Below are positions 46,445 to 55,478 of a stretch of DNA of 64,000 nucleotides, one piece after another. The notes beneath the pieces were generated by a model. It was not told the origin of the DNA. It saw only the letters and a list, made by a program, of their open reading frames with translations, and searched no databases. Both the position numbers and the translations under genes were made by a program. Source of the stretch: Bog-473 sp963751335 (lineage in GTDB: Bacteria; Actinomycetota; Acidimicrobiia; Acidimicrobiales; RAAP-2); the NCBI GenBank assembly GCA_963751335.1, contig CAVVUB010000001.1:777222-841221 (forward strand), read 5' to 3'. Positions within the stretch are counted from its first letter, which is position 1. The number at the start of each line of letters is the position of its first letter.

Positions 46445-46792
46445 GTGCATACTCAGACCAGCCACAACCGTCAGCGCGATGGCTGGTCGCGGCCTGTGGC
46501 CCTGCCGGATGATTTTGGACGCTCCGATCAGGCTCCAGAACATGGCGTCGTGACGTTGCCAGTCAACGTGTTCTGGAGCGGACCGGATCGAAAGTGGGAT
46601 CTCGCAAATCGGCGTCAGCGAATCCAGGTCTACGAGATGGTCCTCACCGAAGGCACCGAGGACGACGTTCGACGGTTCATTGACATCGATGAACTCGTAC
46701 GTCTCTGGCCGGACCTGTGGCTGCCACCTCACGTACGTGCTGCTTGGTCCGGACACCTTCGGAGACTCCGCGGCGTCGATCTGGCGTGTTAA
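46445..46792 (+). CDS. Putative antitoxin of an AbiEii-like pair
   Basis: The 115-aa protein from GTG 46445 has no fold I can name. Its second half (WDLANRRQRIQVYEMVLTEG, DVRRFIDIDELVRLWPDLWL) resembles short proteins encoded directly before AbiEii/nucleotidyltransferase-type toxins. Its stop overlaps the next start (GTGTTAA, 46786-46792), the tight coupling expected of a toxin-antitoxin pair. Confidence 0.5.
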   Translation: MHTQTSHNRQRDGWSRPVALPDDFGRSDQAPEHGVVTLPVNVFWSGPDRKWDLANRRQRIQVYEMVLTEGTEDDVRRFIDIDELVRLWPDLWLPPHVRAAWSGHLRRLRGVDLAC

Positions 46793-47457
46793 CGGATCTG
46801 CAGCAGAGAATTGCCCTTGCAGTATCGGAAGTGGTTAAGGGTGAAGGCTTTGCCTTGGCGGGTGGGGCAGCACTCATCTCCCAAGGACTCGTTGATCGGC
46901 GAACACGAGATCTCGATTTTTTCACTGTCGATGCCACTTCGGTAAACCGGGTGGCTCCTGAGGTCGAAAGTGCGCTTCAATCGAAGGGGATGAATGTCAT
47001 TCGGCGTGTTGACGCTCCAGGATTCGTTCGACTCGAAGTGTCTGAGGGCAGCGAGATCTGCGAGGTTGACCTTGGCAGCGATGCACGACTTCGACCAGAG
47101 ATCGAAACTCCGCTAGGGCGGATGATCGCTTCGGAAGAACTTGCCGCAGACAAGACCCTGGCACTTTTCGGACGGGCTGCGGCAAGGGACTTTGTCGACG
47201 TTTTCGCTCTATCTCAGATCTTTGGTTACGATCGGCTATTGGCGCTCGCGGCTGAGAAAGACCGCGGATTTGATCAGCGACATTTCGCTGAGGCTTTAGC
47301 CGCCTTCAATCGCCTGGATCGTGATCTCTTCGACGTGCCCGACGAAATCTACGCCACCATCCGGGAGTGGTCGACGTCATGGCGCTACCAAATTCTCGAT
47401 CGCACCATCGAGCGACAGACGAAAGACCACGGCGACGACCTTGGACTCGGCTTGTAG
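46786..47457 (+). CDS. AbiEii/AbiGii-type nucleotidyltransferase toxin
   Basis: The 223-aa protein starts at GTG 46786. The nucleotidyltransferase motif FALAGGAALISQGLVDRRTR followed by DLDFF (GGxAL...RxTxDxDFF) and the later LAADKTLALFGRAAARDFVD (with the K and RD-x-D pattern) are characteristic of AbiEii. Such toxins transfer nucleotides to tRNA or other targets and arrest growth, often giving phage resistance. With the preceding gene it makes up the whole cargo of unit R8-R9. Confidence 0.75.
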   Translation: MLTDLQQRIALAVSEVVKGEGFALAGGAALISQGLVDRRTRDLDFFTVDATSVNRVAPEVESALQSKGMNVIRRVDAPGFVRLEVSEGSEICEVDLGSDARLRPEIETPLGRMIASEELAADKTLALFGRAAARDFVDVFALSQIFGYDRLLALAAEKDRGFDQRHFAEALAAFNRLDRDLFDVPDEIYATIREWSTSWRYQILDRTIERQTKDHGDDLGLGL

Positions 47458-47535
47458 ACACCAACGGCCCGCCGTTCGACGATCGGGTCGCGATCCTGGT
47501 CTGTGTGATCCAGCCTCGGCGCGATCCAGTTCCGA

Positions 47536-47687
47536 GAGCGGAAGACGGGATTCGAACCCACGACCCTCACCTTGGCAAGGTGGTGTTTTTCATCCATGGG
47601 GCCCCCACCTCTCCCGGTCGTGCCGCTCTGTCCATCCAGCTTCCACTGTGTCCATCGAGTCCACCCTGTCGTAACGCGGTCTACTAA
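47536..47687 (-). repeat. tRNA-Gly half/att repeat R9
   Basis: An intact anticodon stem-loop and T arm. The spacer boxes are GTCCATCC and GTCCATCG rather than GTCCACCC, and the palindrome has lost its left arm (GTAACGCGGTCTACTAAC). The sequence right of the core, GTGTTTTTCATC, is close to that of R7. Confidence 0.9.
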
Positions 47688-48004
47688 CACTGCGAGAGAA
47701 ACTTCAACGCAGCTTCAGGAGGTTCGCCCCCCTCGAGGATGCTTTGCCATAACTGCCCGATACCAGCGGCTGTGACGACTCACCTCCCGCCACGGAGAGG
47801 CCATATGAATCGAATCCCCGGCTACGGCAACCCTCCCGCGCGACATTCGAGCACGCAAAAGTCCACCAACGGCGTAGCCCCCTGGCCCGGGTGATCCCAG
47901 GTCCGCCTGGACCAGCTGCTCGTGTACTCTGCTTTAGAGAGCAGTCTTCCCCGCTGGGACAAGGCCCACTGGAGGGGGGGCGTGCTCGGGGGAGGGTAGG
48001 CATC
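47688..48004. other. Gene-free leader upstream of the amidohydrolase
   Basis: About 317 bp between R9 and the amidohydrolase. No ORF is convincing; the right end has GGGGGAGGGTAGGC as a ribosome-binding region. The promoter of the amidohydrolase should lie here. Confidence 0.35.
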
Positions 48005-49201
48005 ATGGCCAAGACGGCAATCATCTCGGTCGACGGTCACGTGAAGGCCTCGCGGGCCGGGTACCGGGAGTACATACAGAAGAAACATCTCGAGGACTAT
48101 GACGCGTCGGTAAAGGCAGCCGAGCTGGACGGGATCCCCGACGCCGGCAACCTGAACCCTGAATACGGCTTCGATGCACAGTGGGACTCCAAGGCACGCT
48201 GGGAGACCTTGGAGGGCCAGGGTGTCGTCGCCGAGGTCCTGTTCCCCAATGGCCAGCCATTCCAAGTCAACCGCTTCGAGGACGTCGGCCGTGCCGCCAA
48301 CCCCGAGCTTGAGGCTGAGGGTCGACGGGCCTACAACAGATGGCTGGCCGACTTTTGCGCCGAGGCCCCCGGTCGACGCGCCGGTCAGGCGGTGGTGTCG
48401 TTTGACGACATCGATCAGGCGGTGGCCGACGTTCGTTGGGCCAAAGAGCACGGTCTCGGCGGGATCATGATGCCTGCGTTGCAGCCAGGCGGCACCAACT
48501 TCTTCGACCCGCTTCTCGACCCGATCTGGGCCGCCATCGAAGAGGTCGGTCTACCTATCAGCCAACACGGTGGTGCCGGCCTTCCCGGCTACAGCGCCCC
48601 TGGGTTCGCAATGATCCTCACGGTGTCGGTAGAGAACGGGTTCTACTCTGCCCGGTCACTTTGGCAGATGATCGCCGGTGGGGTGTTCGACCGTTTTCTT
48701 GACCTCAAGGTGGCGTTCGTCGAGACCCAGGTCATGTTCTTGGTTCCAGCCATTGCCCACCTCGACATGACCTTGAGTATGAGCGACGACTGGATGGCTT
48801 TCGCTCAGTTCATGAAGCGGGAGCGTACGGTCGCCAAGCAGCCCAGCGAATACTTCGGGCTTAACTGCTTCGTCGGCGTGTCCCCCTTCGACGCGCGCCA
48901 GCTCCCAATCGATCAGCTCGTCGGCAAGGACGCCCTCCAGAATCCGCTTCCCGGATTCCACATAGGAGCGGATGCCGCCATGTTCGGGGTGGACTATCCC
49001 CACTTCGAGTCCTTCGTACCGCGTACCTTTGAAAAGGTCGCCTCGCTCGTGGGGAACGCCAGCGTGACCCGAGCGGATGCGAACAAGGTCCTTTTCGAGA
49101 ATGCCGCCAAACTTTATGGCTTCGACCTCGTGGCGCTCCAACCCGACATTGATCGGGTCGGCTTCGAGATTGAGGATGTCCTCGCTCCAACCTCCGCCTA
49201 A
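48005..49201 (+). CDS. Amidohydrolase-family (amidohydrolase_2) metal enzyme
   Basis: A 398-aa protein from ATG 48005. The first strand carries the metal-ligand region ISVDGHVKASRAGYREYI (DxH). PISQHGGAGLPGY supplies the second His, FVETQVMFLVPAIAHLD the third strand with Glu, and FGVDYPHFES the terminal Asp. GHVKA and WGVDYPH-type motifs place it with the ACMSD/2-pyrone-4,6-dicarboxylate-type TIM barrels, often decarboxylases or hydrolases in aromatic or terpenoid catabolism. It is followed by a substrate-binding protein, so it may act on an imported compound. Confidence 0.8.
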   Translation: MAKTAIISVDGHVKASRAGYREYIQKKHLEDYDASVKAAELDGIPDAGNLNPEYGFDAQWDSKARWETLEGQGVVAEVLFPNGQPFQVNRFEDVGRAANPELEAEGRRAYNRWLADFCAEAPGRRAGQAVVSFDDIDQAVADVRWAKEHGLGGIMMPALQPGGTNFFDPLLDPIWAAIEEVGLPISQHGGAGLPGYSAPGFAMILTVSVENGFYSARSLWQMIAGGVFDRFLDLKVAFVETQVMFLVPAIAHLDMTLSMSDDWMAFAQFMKRERTVAKQPSEYFGLNCFVGVSPFDARQLPIDQLVGKDALQNPLPGFHIGADAAMFGVDYPHFESFVPRTFEKVASLVGNASVTRADANKVLFENAAKLYGFDLVALQPDIDRVGFEIEDVLAPTSA

Positions 49202-49422
49202 CAACTGGTGGACTGGGCCACCCACTCCTGTCACCCGGCGCTCGTGATCCCTTTCGCCAGGCAGGCCGGACAGACCCTCCACCCGACGAGCATCTCCGGG
49301 GCACCTGTGCCAAAAATTCGCGCGGCAAAGGGCTTGGACGACAGTGTGTGCCCACAGGTCCGGCGGATCGTTCGTCCACGGAGTGTGATCGCTTGCACCG
49401 GCGAGCCGGGGGGTGTTTCACA

Positions 49423-50715
49423 ATGGTAAAGCGCAACCTGCTCGGCGCTGCGGCGCTGATCGTAACCTTGTCGTGCGCAAGCGCGGTCAATCCGGTGTCG
49501 GCGGACCTAAGCGACACCCCGGGGGTCACCGCGACGACCATCCGCGTCGGGATCCCTTACGTCGACCTGGCGGCACTCACTGACGTTGGGGTTCACATGT
49601 CGTGGGGCAGTGTCCCCGACGCCTTCCACGCGATCATCGACAACATCAACGCGCACGGGGGAATCAACGGCCGCAAGATCGTCCCCTACCTCGTGGCGGT
49701 GAACCCGACGGGTACAGCGCCCGCAGCCACCGCGTGTACGCAGCTGACCGAGGACGACACCGTCTTTGCGGCCATCGGGCCGCTTGAGGCCACCTGCTAC
49801 CTCGAGCACCACACGCCCGTCGTCGCATCGATCTACGCCGCGGGCACGTCTTCGAGCGTGGCCCAGGACTTCACCACCACGCCGCCGAACTCGGCCTATG
49901 ACCCCCTGCAGCTGCGCGTCTACGACAAGCAAGGGCTCTTCAAACACAAGAAGGTGGCGCTCTTCGGAGGCGATGCGGGCGACGCCTCCGAACTTGACCT
50001 CGTGCAGTCGGCGCTGGCCAAGCTCCACGTCCCCGTCGTGACCACGGCGGTCGACTCCGCTCCTGAAGGGGACATCGCCTCCGCGAACGCGCAGATCGCG
50101 GTCATTGCACAGCGATTCAAGTCGCGAGGGGTTAACGAGGTCATCGCCGTTGGCGACGGCTCGGCCAACTGGCCCGAAGGTCTCTCGGCCATCCAGAGCA
50201 CCTACAACCCTCCGTGGGTGGCGACCAGCGAGGCTGACTTCACAGGCGCCATAGGCAGTGACGATAGCCCGGCCTACCTCTCAAACATGGTGACCTCGAG
50301 CCCGCTCCCTGCCCCCGCCGCCATCTGGGACAACCCCGGGACCCAGCGGTGCGTCCACATCGTCAAGAAGGCCTATCCGTCGGATCAGATCCGGGCGTAC
50401 AGTGCCACCGTGCCCGAGTCCGAGGACACCTGGTTGAGTGTGGAGCTCGCCTGCACGGACATGGCGCTGTTTGCCGACATCGCCAAGGCGGCCGGCAAGG
50501 ACCTGACGGTCTCGAGCTTCGTCCACGCCGGCTATGGACTCAAGAACCTGGTACTGCCCGGGGCCGGCGCCCCCATCTCCTTCGGACCGCGCCGCCCCTA
50601 CGCGCTCGGTCCGGTCTACATGGTGCACTACGACGCGGCGACCAAGAACGTCGTGTACTCCAACACGTCGGTCACCCGATTACGAGGAGCTCTGCCCGAG
50701 GCTGCTGGACCGTGA
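49423..50715 (+). CDS. ABC-type substrate-binding protein (branched-chain amino-acid-like), orphan
   Basis: The protein is 430 aa with signal peptide LLGAAALIVTLSCASAV (possible lipoprotein Cys). VTATTIRVGIPYVDLAALTD starts the type I periplasmic-binding fold; NINAHGGINGRKIVPYLV, ACTQLTEDDTVFAAIGP and AGKDLTVSSFVHAGYGLKN follow. It is the intact homologue of the broken gene at 32043. No permease or ATPase gene accompanies it. The Cys-rich spacing (TACTQL, EATCYL, VELACTD) suggests disulfides. The ligand is unknown. Confidence 0.8.
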   Translation: MVKRNLLGAAALIVTLSCASAVNPVSADLSDTPGVTATTIRVGIPYVDLAALTDVGVHMSWGSVPDAFHAIIDNINAHGGINGRKIVPYLVAVNPTGTAPAATACTQLTEDDTVFAAIGPLEATCYLEHHTPVVASIYAAGTSSSVAQDFTTTPPNSAYDPLQLRVYDKQGLFKHKKVALFGGDAGDASELDLVQSALAKLHVPVVTTAVDSAPEGDIASANAQIAVIAQRFKSRGVNEVIAVGDGSANWPEGLSAIQSTYNPPWVATSEADFTGAIGSDDSPAYLSNMVTSSPLPAPAAIWDNPGTQRCVHIVKKAYPSDQIRAYSATVPESEDTWLSVELACTDMALFADIAKAAGKDLTVSSFVHAGYGLKNLVLPGAGAPISFGPRRPYALGPVYMVHYDAATKNVVYSNTSVTRLRGALPEAAGP

Positions 50716-50867
50716 TCGCCTGGGGCGCAACCTGGAACGAGAACCCGCGTCCGTTCGTGTGGACCAAGACCGCCCGAGCAAATCTTGAGCGACTGGGTGA
50801 CTAATGCATCGCCATCAACACCCGGGCATGATCCGACCCTGGGCCTTGTGATCCACTTGTGGCGTAA

Positions 50868-50900
50868 TCAAGCAGCCGCTGTAGTAGAGCGGTCTACTAA
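50868..50900 (-). repeat. Partial repeat R10: end palindrome only
   Basis: Only the distal end of the array repeat remains: GTAGTAGAGCGGTCTACTAA (50881-50900) after a weak GATCCACTTGTGG. No tRNA half is detectable in the 150 bp to its left. It is a relic after deletion of the tRNA core, or a solo distal end. Confidence 0.75.
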
Positions 50901-50934
50901 CGACGAACCCCTGGACCCGCAGGGAAAAGATCGG

Positions 50935-51432
50935 TCATTCCCCCCAGGCGGCGACGAAAGCGCGCAGTTCATCATCGAGAGTTACGTGGCTGCCGTACAG
51001 GGGCCCACAGGGTACTTTCGCCAATTCGAGCGAGAGCTCAACAGAGTCGTAAAACCGGCCGTCGTCACTGAACGTCTTGCCGAGATACACGAATTCGTTC
51101 ATGCTCCCCAAAAGACTTCGACTTTTCGTCTTCGCCAGCCGGCAGTCGGACATCTCGGCGATCTCTGAGTCGATAAATGATCGGTCGAGACCCAACCCCG
51201 CAAACACTGCGGATACGTGACCGGGAAATCGGTCGATCACGCAGGCAGCAGGGGTCAGTGGCACAATTATCGGTATCAGCGTCCGTTCGTTGACGAAAAC
51301 CGCCGCGTGAGGTTTCCAAAACACTGCCGTCGCATACCAATTGCCCAAGGCGGTAGTGGGATGTTGGTCCGTGTCTCCGACGGGTCGCTTTGTCCGCTCT
51401 AGGAATTTCTTTGTTCCGTGAACGATGACCAT
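50935..51432 (-). CDS. DUF6933-type protein
   Basis: The 165-aa protein has LGNWYATAVFWKPHAAVFVN, LIPIIVPLTPAACVIDRFPG and EMSDCRLAKTKSRSLLGSMN followed by EFVYL, the order seen in DUF6933 proteins (MNEF near the end). These are often found near toxin-antitoxin genes or phage-defence cargo. Its function is unknown. It lies just left of the HigBA-like pair on the same strand. Confidence 0.65.
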   Translation of the reverse strand: MVIVHGTKKFLERTKRPVGDTDQHPTTALGNWYATAVFWKPHAAVFVNERTLIPIIVPLTPAACVIDRFPGHVSAVFAGLGLDRSFIDSEIAEMSDCRLAKTKSRSLLGSMNEFVYLGKTFSDDGRFYDSVELSLELAKVPCGPLYGSHVTLDDELRAFVAAWGE

Positions 51433-51444
51433 GATTCTGACGGT

Positions 51445-51798
51445 TCAGCTGGCATGGCGGATCACTGCGTGACCGTCCCGCACAAGTTTGGCGATACTGC
51501 GATTCTCGGAGAGATTCTCACCGACACAGACCACGAGTTCTCCCCCTACGGCCACCGCGAGCTTTTCGAGTGTCTCGAGTGTTGGACGTGTCCCCCCACC
51601 CTCCATCCGAGCGATCGCTGACTGGGTGGTACCCATACGATGTGCCAGATCGGCCTGAGTCAGCCCTGCCTCCATGCGCAGTCGGTACACGAGAGTCCGA
51701 AATGCACTGATCCGTGCCTCATCTTCGTAGGCGGCACGACCCTCTTCGCCAAGAGGCCGCTCGGCCTTAACATCGTCCCAGTTCATTCGTTTGGCCAT
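51445..51798 (-). CDS. XRE-family antitoxin (HigA-like)
   Basis: A 117-aa protein with a helix-turn-helix MEAGLTQADLAHRMGTTQSA followed by IARMEGGGTRPTLETLEKLA (residues about 42-80). The start lies 5 bp from the toxin stop, the usual toxin-first order of HigBA and related pairs. It would neutralise the RelE-like protein and repress the operon. Confidence 0.8.
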   Translation of the reverse strand: MAKRMNWDDVKAERPLGEEGRAAYEDEARISAFRTLVYRLRMEAGLTQADLAHRMGTTQSAIARMEGGGTRPTLETLEKLAVAVGGELVVCVGENLSENRSIAKLVRDGHAVIRHAS

Positions 51799-51803
51799 AT
51801 GTC

Positions 51804-52142
51804 CTATTCCTCGTCAGGAGTATGCCCTTCGGCGGCACACCGTTCCATCGCCTGCTTCGCTCGTCGAATCTCTTTGCGCTCCTGCCGTTGGTCTTCATGA
51901 ACACTGTAAGGAGGATGATCCTTCGCCCCGGCGCAATCCCGTATGTGATCCGTGTTGGCCGGCACGACAGATGGAACCGAAGTTCTCGAAGTTTGCCGTC
52001 CAGTTGTCGAGTGTGAGGTTCATCGAGCGTGGCACCGAACTCAGCGAGTCTGTCGATGGAACTGCACGCGACCTGCGTCCTCGACGGACAATCCCAAGAA
52101 CCACTCACCCACTTCTGGTTCAAGTTCAACCTGACCCCACAT
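51804..52142 (-). pseudogene. RelE/HigB-like toxin, frameshifted
   Basis: From ATG 52142 the first frame reads MWGQVELEPEVGEWFLGLSV. An extra C near 52060 shifts it; the next frame reads DRLAEFGATLDEPHTRQLDG, LRELRFHLSCRPTRITYGIA and ILLTVFMKT. A second shift near 51890 leads to RKEIRRAKQAMERCAAEGHT and the stop at 51804. The complete product is a phage-derived Gp49-like/HigB RNase with the usual order of strands. Two single-base edits restore it, so sequencing error is a fair alternative. Confidence 0.7.
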
Positions 52143-52305
52143 AGCGTCGACGCTATATTAACAGATGACTGCCTCGCCCACGGCGGGAGCGCACTTTGCA
52201 AACCGCCGAGAGAAGCAGCCGGTTCTGGCGAACACGATGCGACGCGCCAGACCGGCGAGAGTCAGCTTCCGTCAGGGTTCAAACACCGCCTCTGACCTGC
52301 CATGA

Positions 52306-54046
52306 TGGAGCGGAAGACGGGATTCGAACCCGCGACCCTCACCTTGGCAAGGTGATTCGATTCGTCTAACTACTTCCCCCTGAAAAAGTCGCCCTAGATG
52401 CTCGCGATTTGAGCCTCAATCGATAAGGATGACCCCGAACCGTAGGACTAGTACGGATCGAGGCCATCGTGTTGAGAACTGTAAACGCGCAGCCCACATT
52501 GTGGGAAGCGATCCTCCCCGAGATGTGCCTCGGGATGCCGGCCGAGCTCGAGGCGGTCGACCGCCTGCTCGACGATCCGGCCTTCTTCGAACCGTTCCGG
52601 GCGCACTTTCACGCCGCCCTCGGACGTCCGTCGGTTCCGATCGAGACCTATCTCCGTCTGATGTTCTTGAAGTACCGCTATCGCCTGGGCTTCGAGCCCT
52701 TGTGCCGGGAGGTCGCCGATTCGATCTCGTGGCAGCGCTTTTGTCGGATCCCGTTGGGCACGGCCGTGCCGCACCCGAGCACGTTGATGAAGATTACCAC
52801 CCGGTGCGGGTCGTCCGCCGTCGATGGCCTGAACGAGGCATTGTTGGCCAAGGCCCAGGCGGCCAAGGTCTTAAAGACCAACAAGGTCCGCGCCGACACC
52901 ACCGTGGTCCCCGCCAACGTCGCCTATCCGACTGACTCGGGTCTGCTGGCAAAGGGTGTCGCCAAGATGGCCAAGAGCATCGAGAAGCTCAAGGGTGCCG
53001 GATTGGCTTCGAGGACCAGGTCGCGGGACCGCACTCGGATGATGCGGGCCCGGGCCCGCTCCATCGGTGCCAACCTGCGACGGCGCAGCGGCGAGGCAAA
53101 AGACGAGGTCCTGGCCATCAACGCCGACATGGTCCGCATCGCTCGTTTCGCTGTCGACGAGGCCCGGCAGGTGGCCACGAACGCTCTGCGGGCGCTCAAG
53201 CAGCTCGGTGACGCCGCCCCCAGAAGGCTCTGCTCGATCGTTGGCGACTTGGAGATCACTGCCGGTCGGGTCGCCCGGATCGCCGAACAGACCGAGAAGC
53301 GTCTCGGTGGCGAGGTTCCCGACGGAGCGACCCGGTTGGTGTCGCTGCACGACCCCGATGCCCGTCCCATCCGCAAGGGTCGGCTCGGCAAGCCCGTCGA
53401 GTTCGGCTACAAGGCCCAGGTCGTCGACAACGAGGACGGCGTGGTGCTCGACCACAACGTCGAGGTCGGCAACCCAGCGGATGCACCGATGCTCGTCCCG
53501 GCGGTTGAACGCGTCGCCAAACGCGCAAGAATGCCGACGGCGGTCACCGCAGATCGCGGTTACGGCGAGAACGCAGTGAGAGAGCAGCTCGAGCGCGCTC
53601 GGAGTGAGCACGGTGGTACTTCCGACAAAGGGCAAACCGAGCGCGCCCGAGCGCGCCGTCGAGAACCGAGCGCAGTTCCAGCGCCTGGTGAAGTGGAGAA
53701 CCGGAAGCGAAGGCCGGATCAGCTGCCTCAAACGGGACTTCGGTTGGAGCCGGACACAGATCGACGGGATCGAAGGCGCCCGCACCTGGTGCGGTTACGG
53801 GGTCTTCAACCACAACCTGGTGAAGATCGGAGCACTGACAACCTCCGAATAGGACGAATCAGACCCACCGCCACCAGGATCGAAGTCGAAATACGGCGGG
53901 GACGACCACCAAACGTGGTTCGCAGTCATTCCGACTTTTTCAGGGGGAAGTAACTAGTTCTTTGTAAACCGCTGACGTACGGCTCCGTCCACGAATCGTC
54001 CACTTGATGCTGCGGAATACGTCCCTGTAGTAGCGCGGTCTACTAC
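52306..54046 (-). repeat. tRNA-Gly half/att repeat R11, split by an insertion sequence
   Basis: The left part (52306-52371) is a perfect tRNA half ending in GGTGATTCGATTCGTCTAACT. The right part resumes at 53956 with CTGACGTACGGCTCCGTCCA, a second GTCCAC box and the palindrome GTAGTAGCGCGGTCTACTAC. Removing the ISNCY-like element and one AACT copy gives a repeat of 157 bp, the normal size. The left flank CTCTGACCTGCCATGATGG is shared with R12. Confidence 0.92.
52372..53951 (+). mobile_element. ISNCY/IS1182-like insertion sequence, 1580 bp
   Basis: Perfect 19-bp terminal inverted repeats ACTTCCCCCTGAAAAAGTC at 52372-52390 and 53933-53951 and a flanking AACT duplication (52368-52371 and 53952-53955; TAACTA if the tips are drawn one base in) define the element. 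The transposase (ATG near 52469) shows PTLWEAILPEMCLGMPAELE, VRADTTVVPANVAYPTDSGL and AVTADRGYGENAVREQLERA. One extra base near 53605 shifts the frame; the other frame gives WRTGSEGRISCLKRDFGW and the C-terminus to 53852. Confidence 0.9.
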
Positions 54047-54136
54047 GAAGCCTGAGCGGCCTGTGGCGCTGGCCCCCGCAGCGAACATCGAGTTCGCTGC
54101 CCTGCCACACCCAACACCGTCACAATCCTCACTCCC

Positions 54137-55384
54137 CTACGAGCCTGTCCGCGTGCTGGTGCCCTTGTAGTCGGTCCCACAGAAGGGTTTGGACGACACC
54201 GGAACGAAACCTGATTTGTGCGCCTTGAGTATCCAGCCACACTGCGGAAGGTCGTGCCCAAAGACGGTCGAATAGTCGATCGTGACGGGGAGCAGACCGT
54301 TCCCGTTGTACGACTTCACGCCTCGCAGTGCTTTGATCACGCCGGTACGCGTGGGATTGGGTCCGGCCAACTCAAGGCCTTTGATCATGAGATCACAACC
54401 CAACCACGACAGATCTTGGCCAAACGCAGGGAACTCTGTCTTCGTGAAGTGAGCGTATTTCATGAGAGCCACCTGCATCTGTTCGGTTCCCGCGTTTGGG
54501 AGCGAGAGGGGTCGGACAAGCGACAGGAAGTAGTCACCCTGAAGGCTCGGCCATGCAGGTGAATTGATGACGTCGGGTTGATAGCCCACCGTGAACAGAA
54601 CGGACTTAAGTTTCACGCCGGCTTGTCGCATTGCAGCCACGAGAGCGAAGTTCGAGTCGTTGTCCATCGTCGGGAGCACGGCGTCCACGTGGTGATCCTT
54701 GGCGACAAGCGCCTCGGTGCCGAAATTGACACTGCCAAAGGGGACGCTTGAGTCGAGCACTCCAAGTTTGCCCCCGGCCCGTTGAAACGAGCTGGCGGCA
54801 CCAACCGCTGCGTCCGCCGACAACGGTGATACCCCATAGCCGTAGGCGCCGATAGTGGTTCCCCCTTCCTTTTTAAGGAAGTCACCAAAGAGACTGTTGA
54901 CCGGGATCTTTGGATTTTCGCTCCCGCGGAAGGCGTCGAACATGTTCGTATACGGCCGCTCGCCCCACTCGGGCCCGTCAGACGAATTGCCTGTCACCGG
55001 AATGCCTGCCTGCTGGGCGTACTTCGCAGCCAGAAAGAACAAGGGCGAGTTGGCGACGATGCCGATCGCGCCCTTTGAGACAGCTCCTTGCACCGCCGTG
55101 GAGGTCAGGGTCGGATTCGTCTGATCGTCGACGACAGAGAGGTCGATCATTCGCCCGTTGACTCCGCCCTTGGCATTCTGCAGATCCACGCGGGCCTCGC
55201 AGCCCTGCTGGGAGTTGCCGTATTCAGAAGCTCCGGGTCCAGTCAGTGACGAGATGTAGGTGACATCAAGGGGAGCGCCCGCCGCTGACGCTGGCTGCGA
55301 TGACTGCACCACAAGACTGGTGGTCAAAGCAGTCACAATCACGGCCGTTACGGCATTTGCTATGCGGAACAATCTCTCCTCCAA
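54137..55384 (-). CDS. ABC-type branched-chain amino-acid-like substrate-binding protein
   Basis: The 415-aa protein has a signal peptide (NAVTAVIVTALTTSLVVQSS, cleavage at ASAA). LDVTYISSLTGPGASEYGNS and ARVDLQNAKGGVNGRMIDLS, VVDDQTNPTLTSTAVQGAV and FTVGYQPDVINSPAWPSLQG are typical of Leu/Ile/Val-type binding proteins. There is no adjacent permease or ATPase. It lies downstream of the second binding-protein gene on the same strand; it is distinct from the 49423/32043 pair. Confidence 0.8.
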   Translation of the reverse strand: MEERLFRIANAVTAVIVTALTTSLVVQSSQPASAAGAPLDVTYISSLTGPGASEYGNSQQGCEARVDLQNAKGGVNGRMIDLSVVDDQTNPTLTSTAVQGAVSKGAIGIVANSPLFFLAAKYAQQAGIPVTGNSSDGPEWGERPYTNMFDAFRGSENPKIPVNSLFGDFLKKEGGTTIGAYGYGVSPLSADAAVGAASSFQRAGGKLGVLDSSVPFGSVNFGTEALVAKDHHVDAVLPTMDNDSNFALVAAMRQAGVKLKSVLFTVGYQPDVINSPAWPSLQGDYFLSLVRPLSLPNAGTEQMQVALMKYAHFTKTEFPAFGQDLSWLGCDLMIKGLELAGPNPTRTGVIKALRGVKSYNGNGLLPVTIDYSTVFGHDLPQCGWILKAHKSGFVPVSSKPFCGTDYKGTSTRTGS

Positions 55385-55478
55385 TCAATCCGATACCAGG
55401 CCTGTTGTTGTCCCGTCCGCATGAACTCCTCGCTCGACCACTGGCTTGTGGCTGGGACGTCGTCAGGCGAGACGGAGC

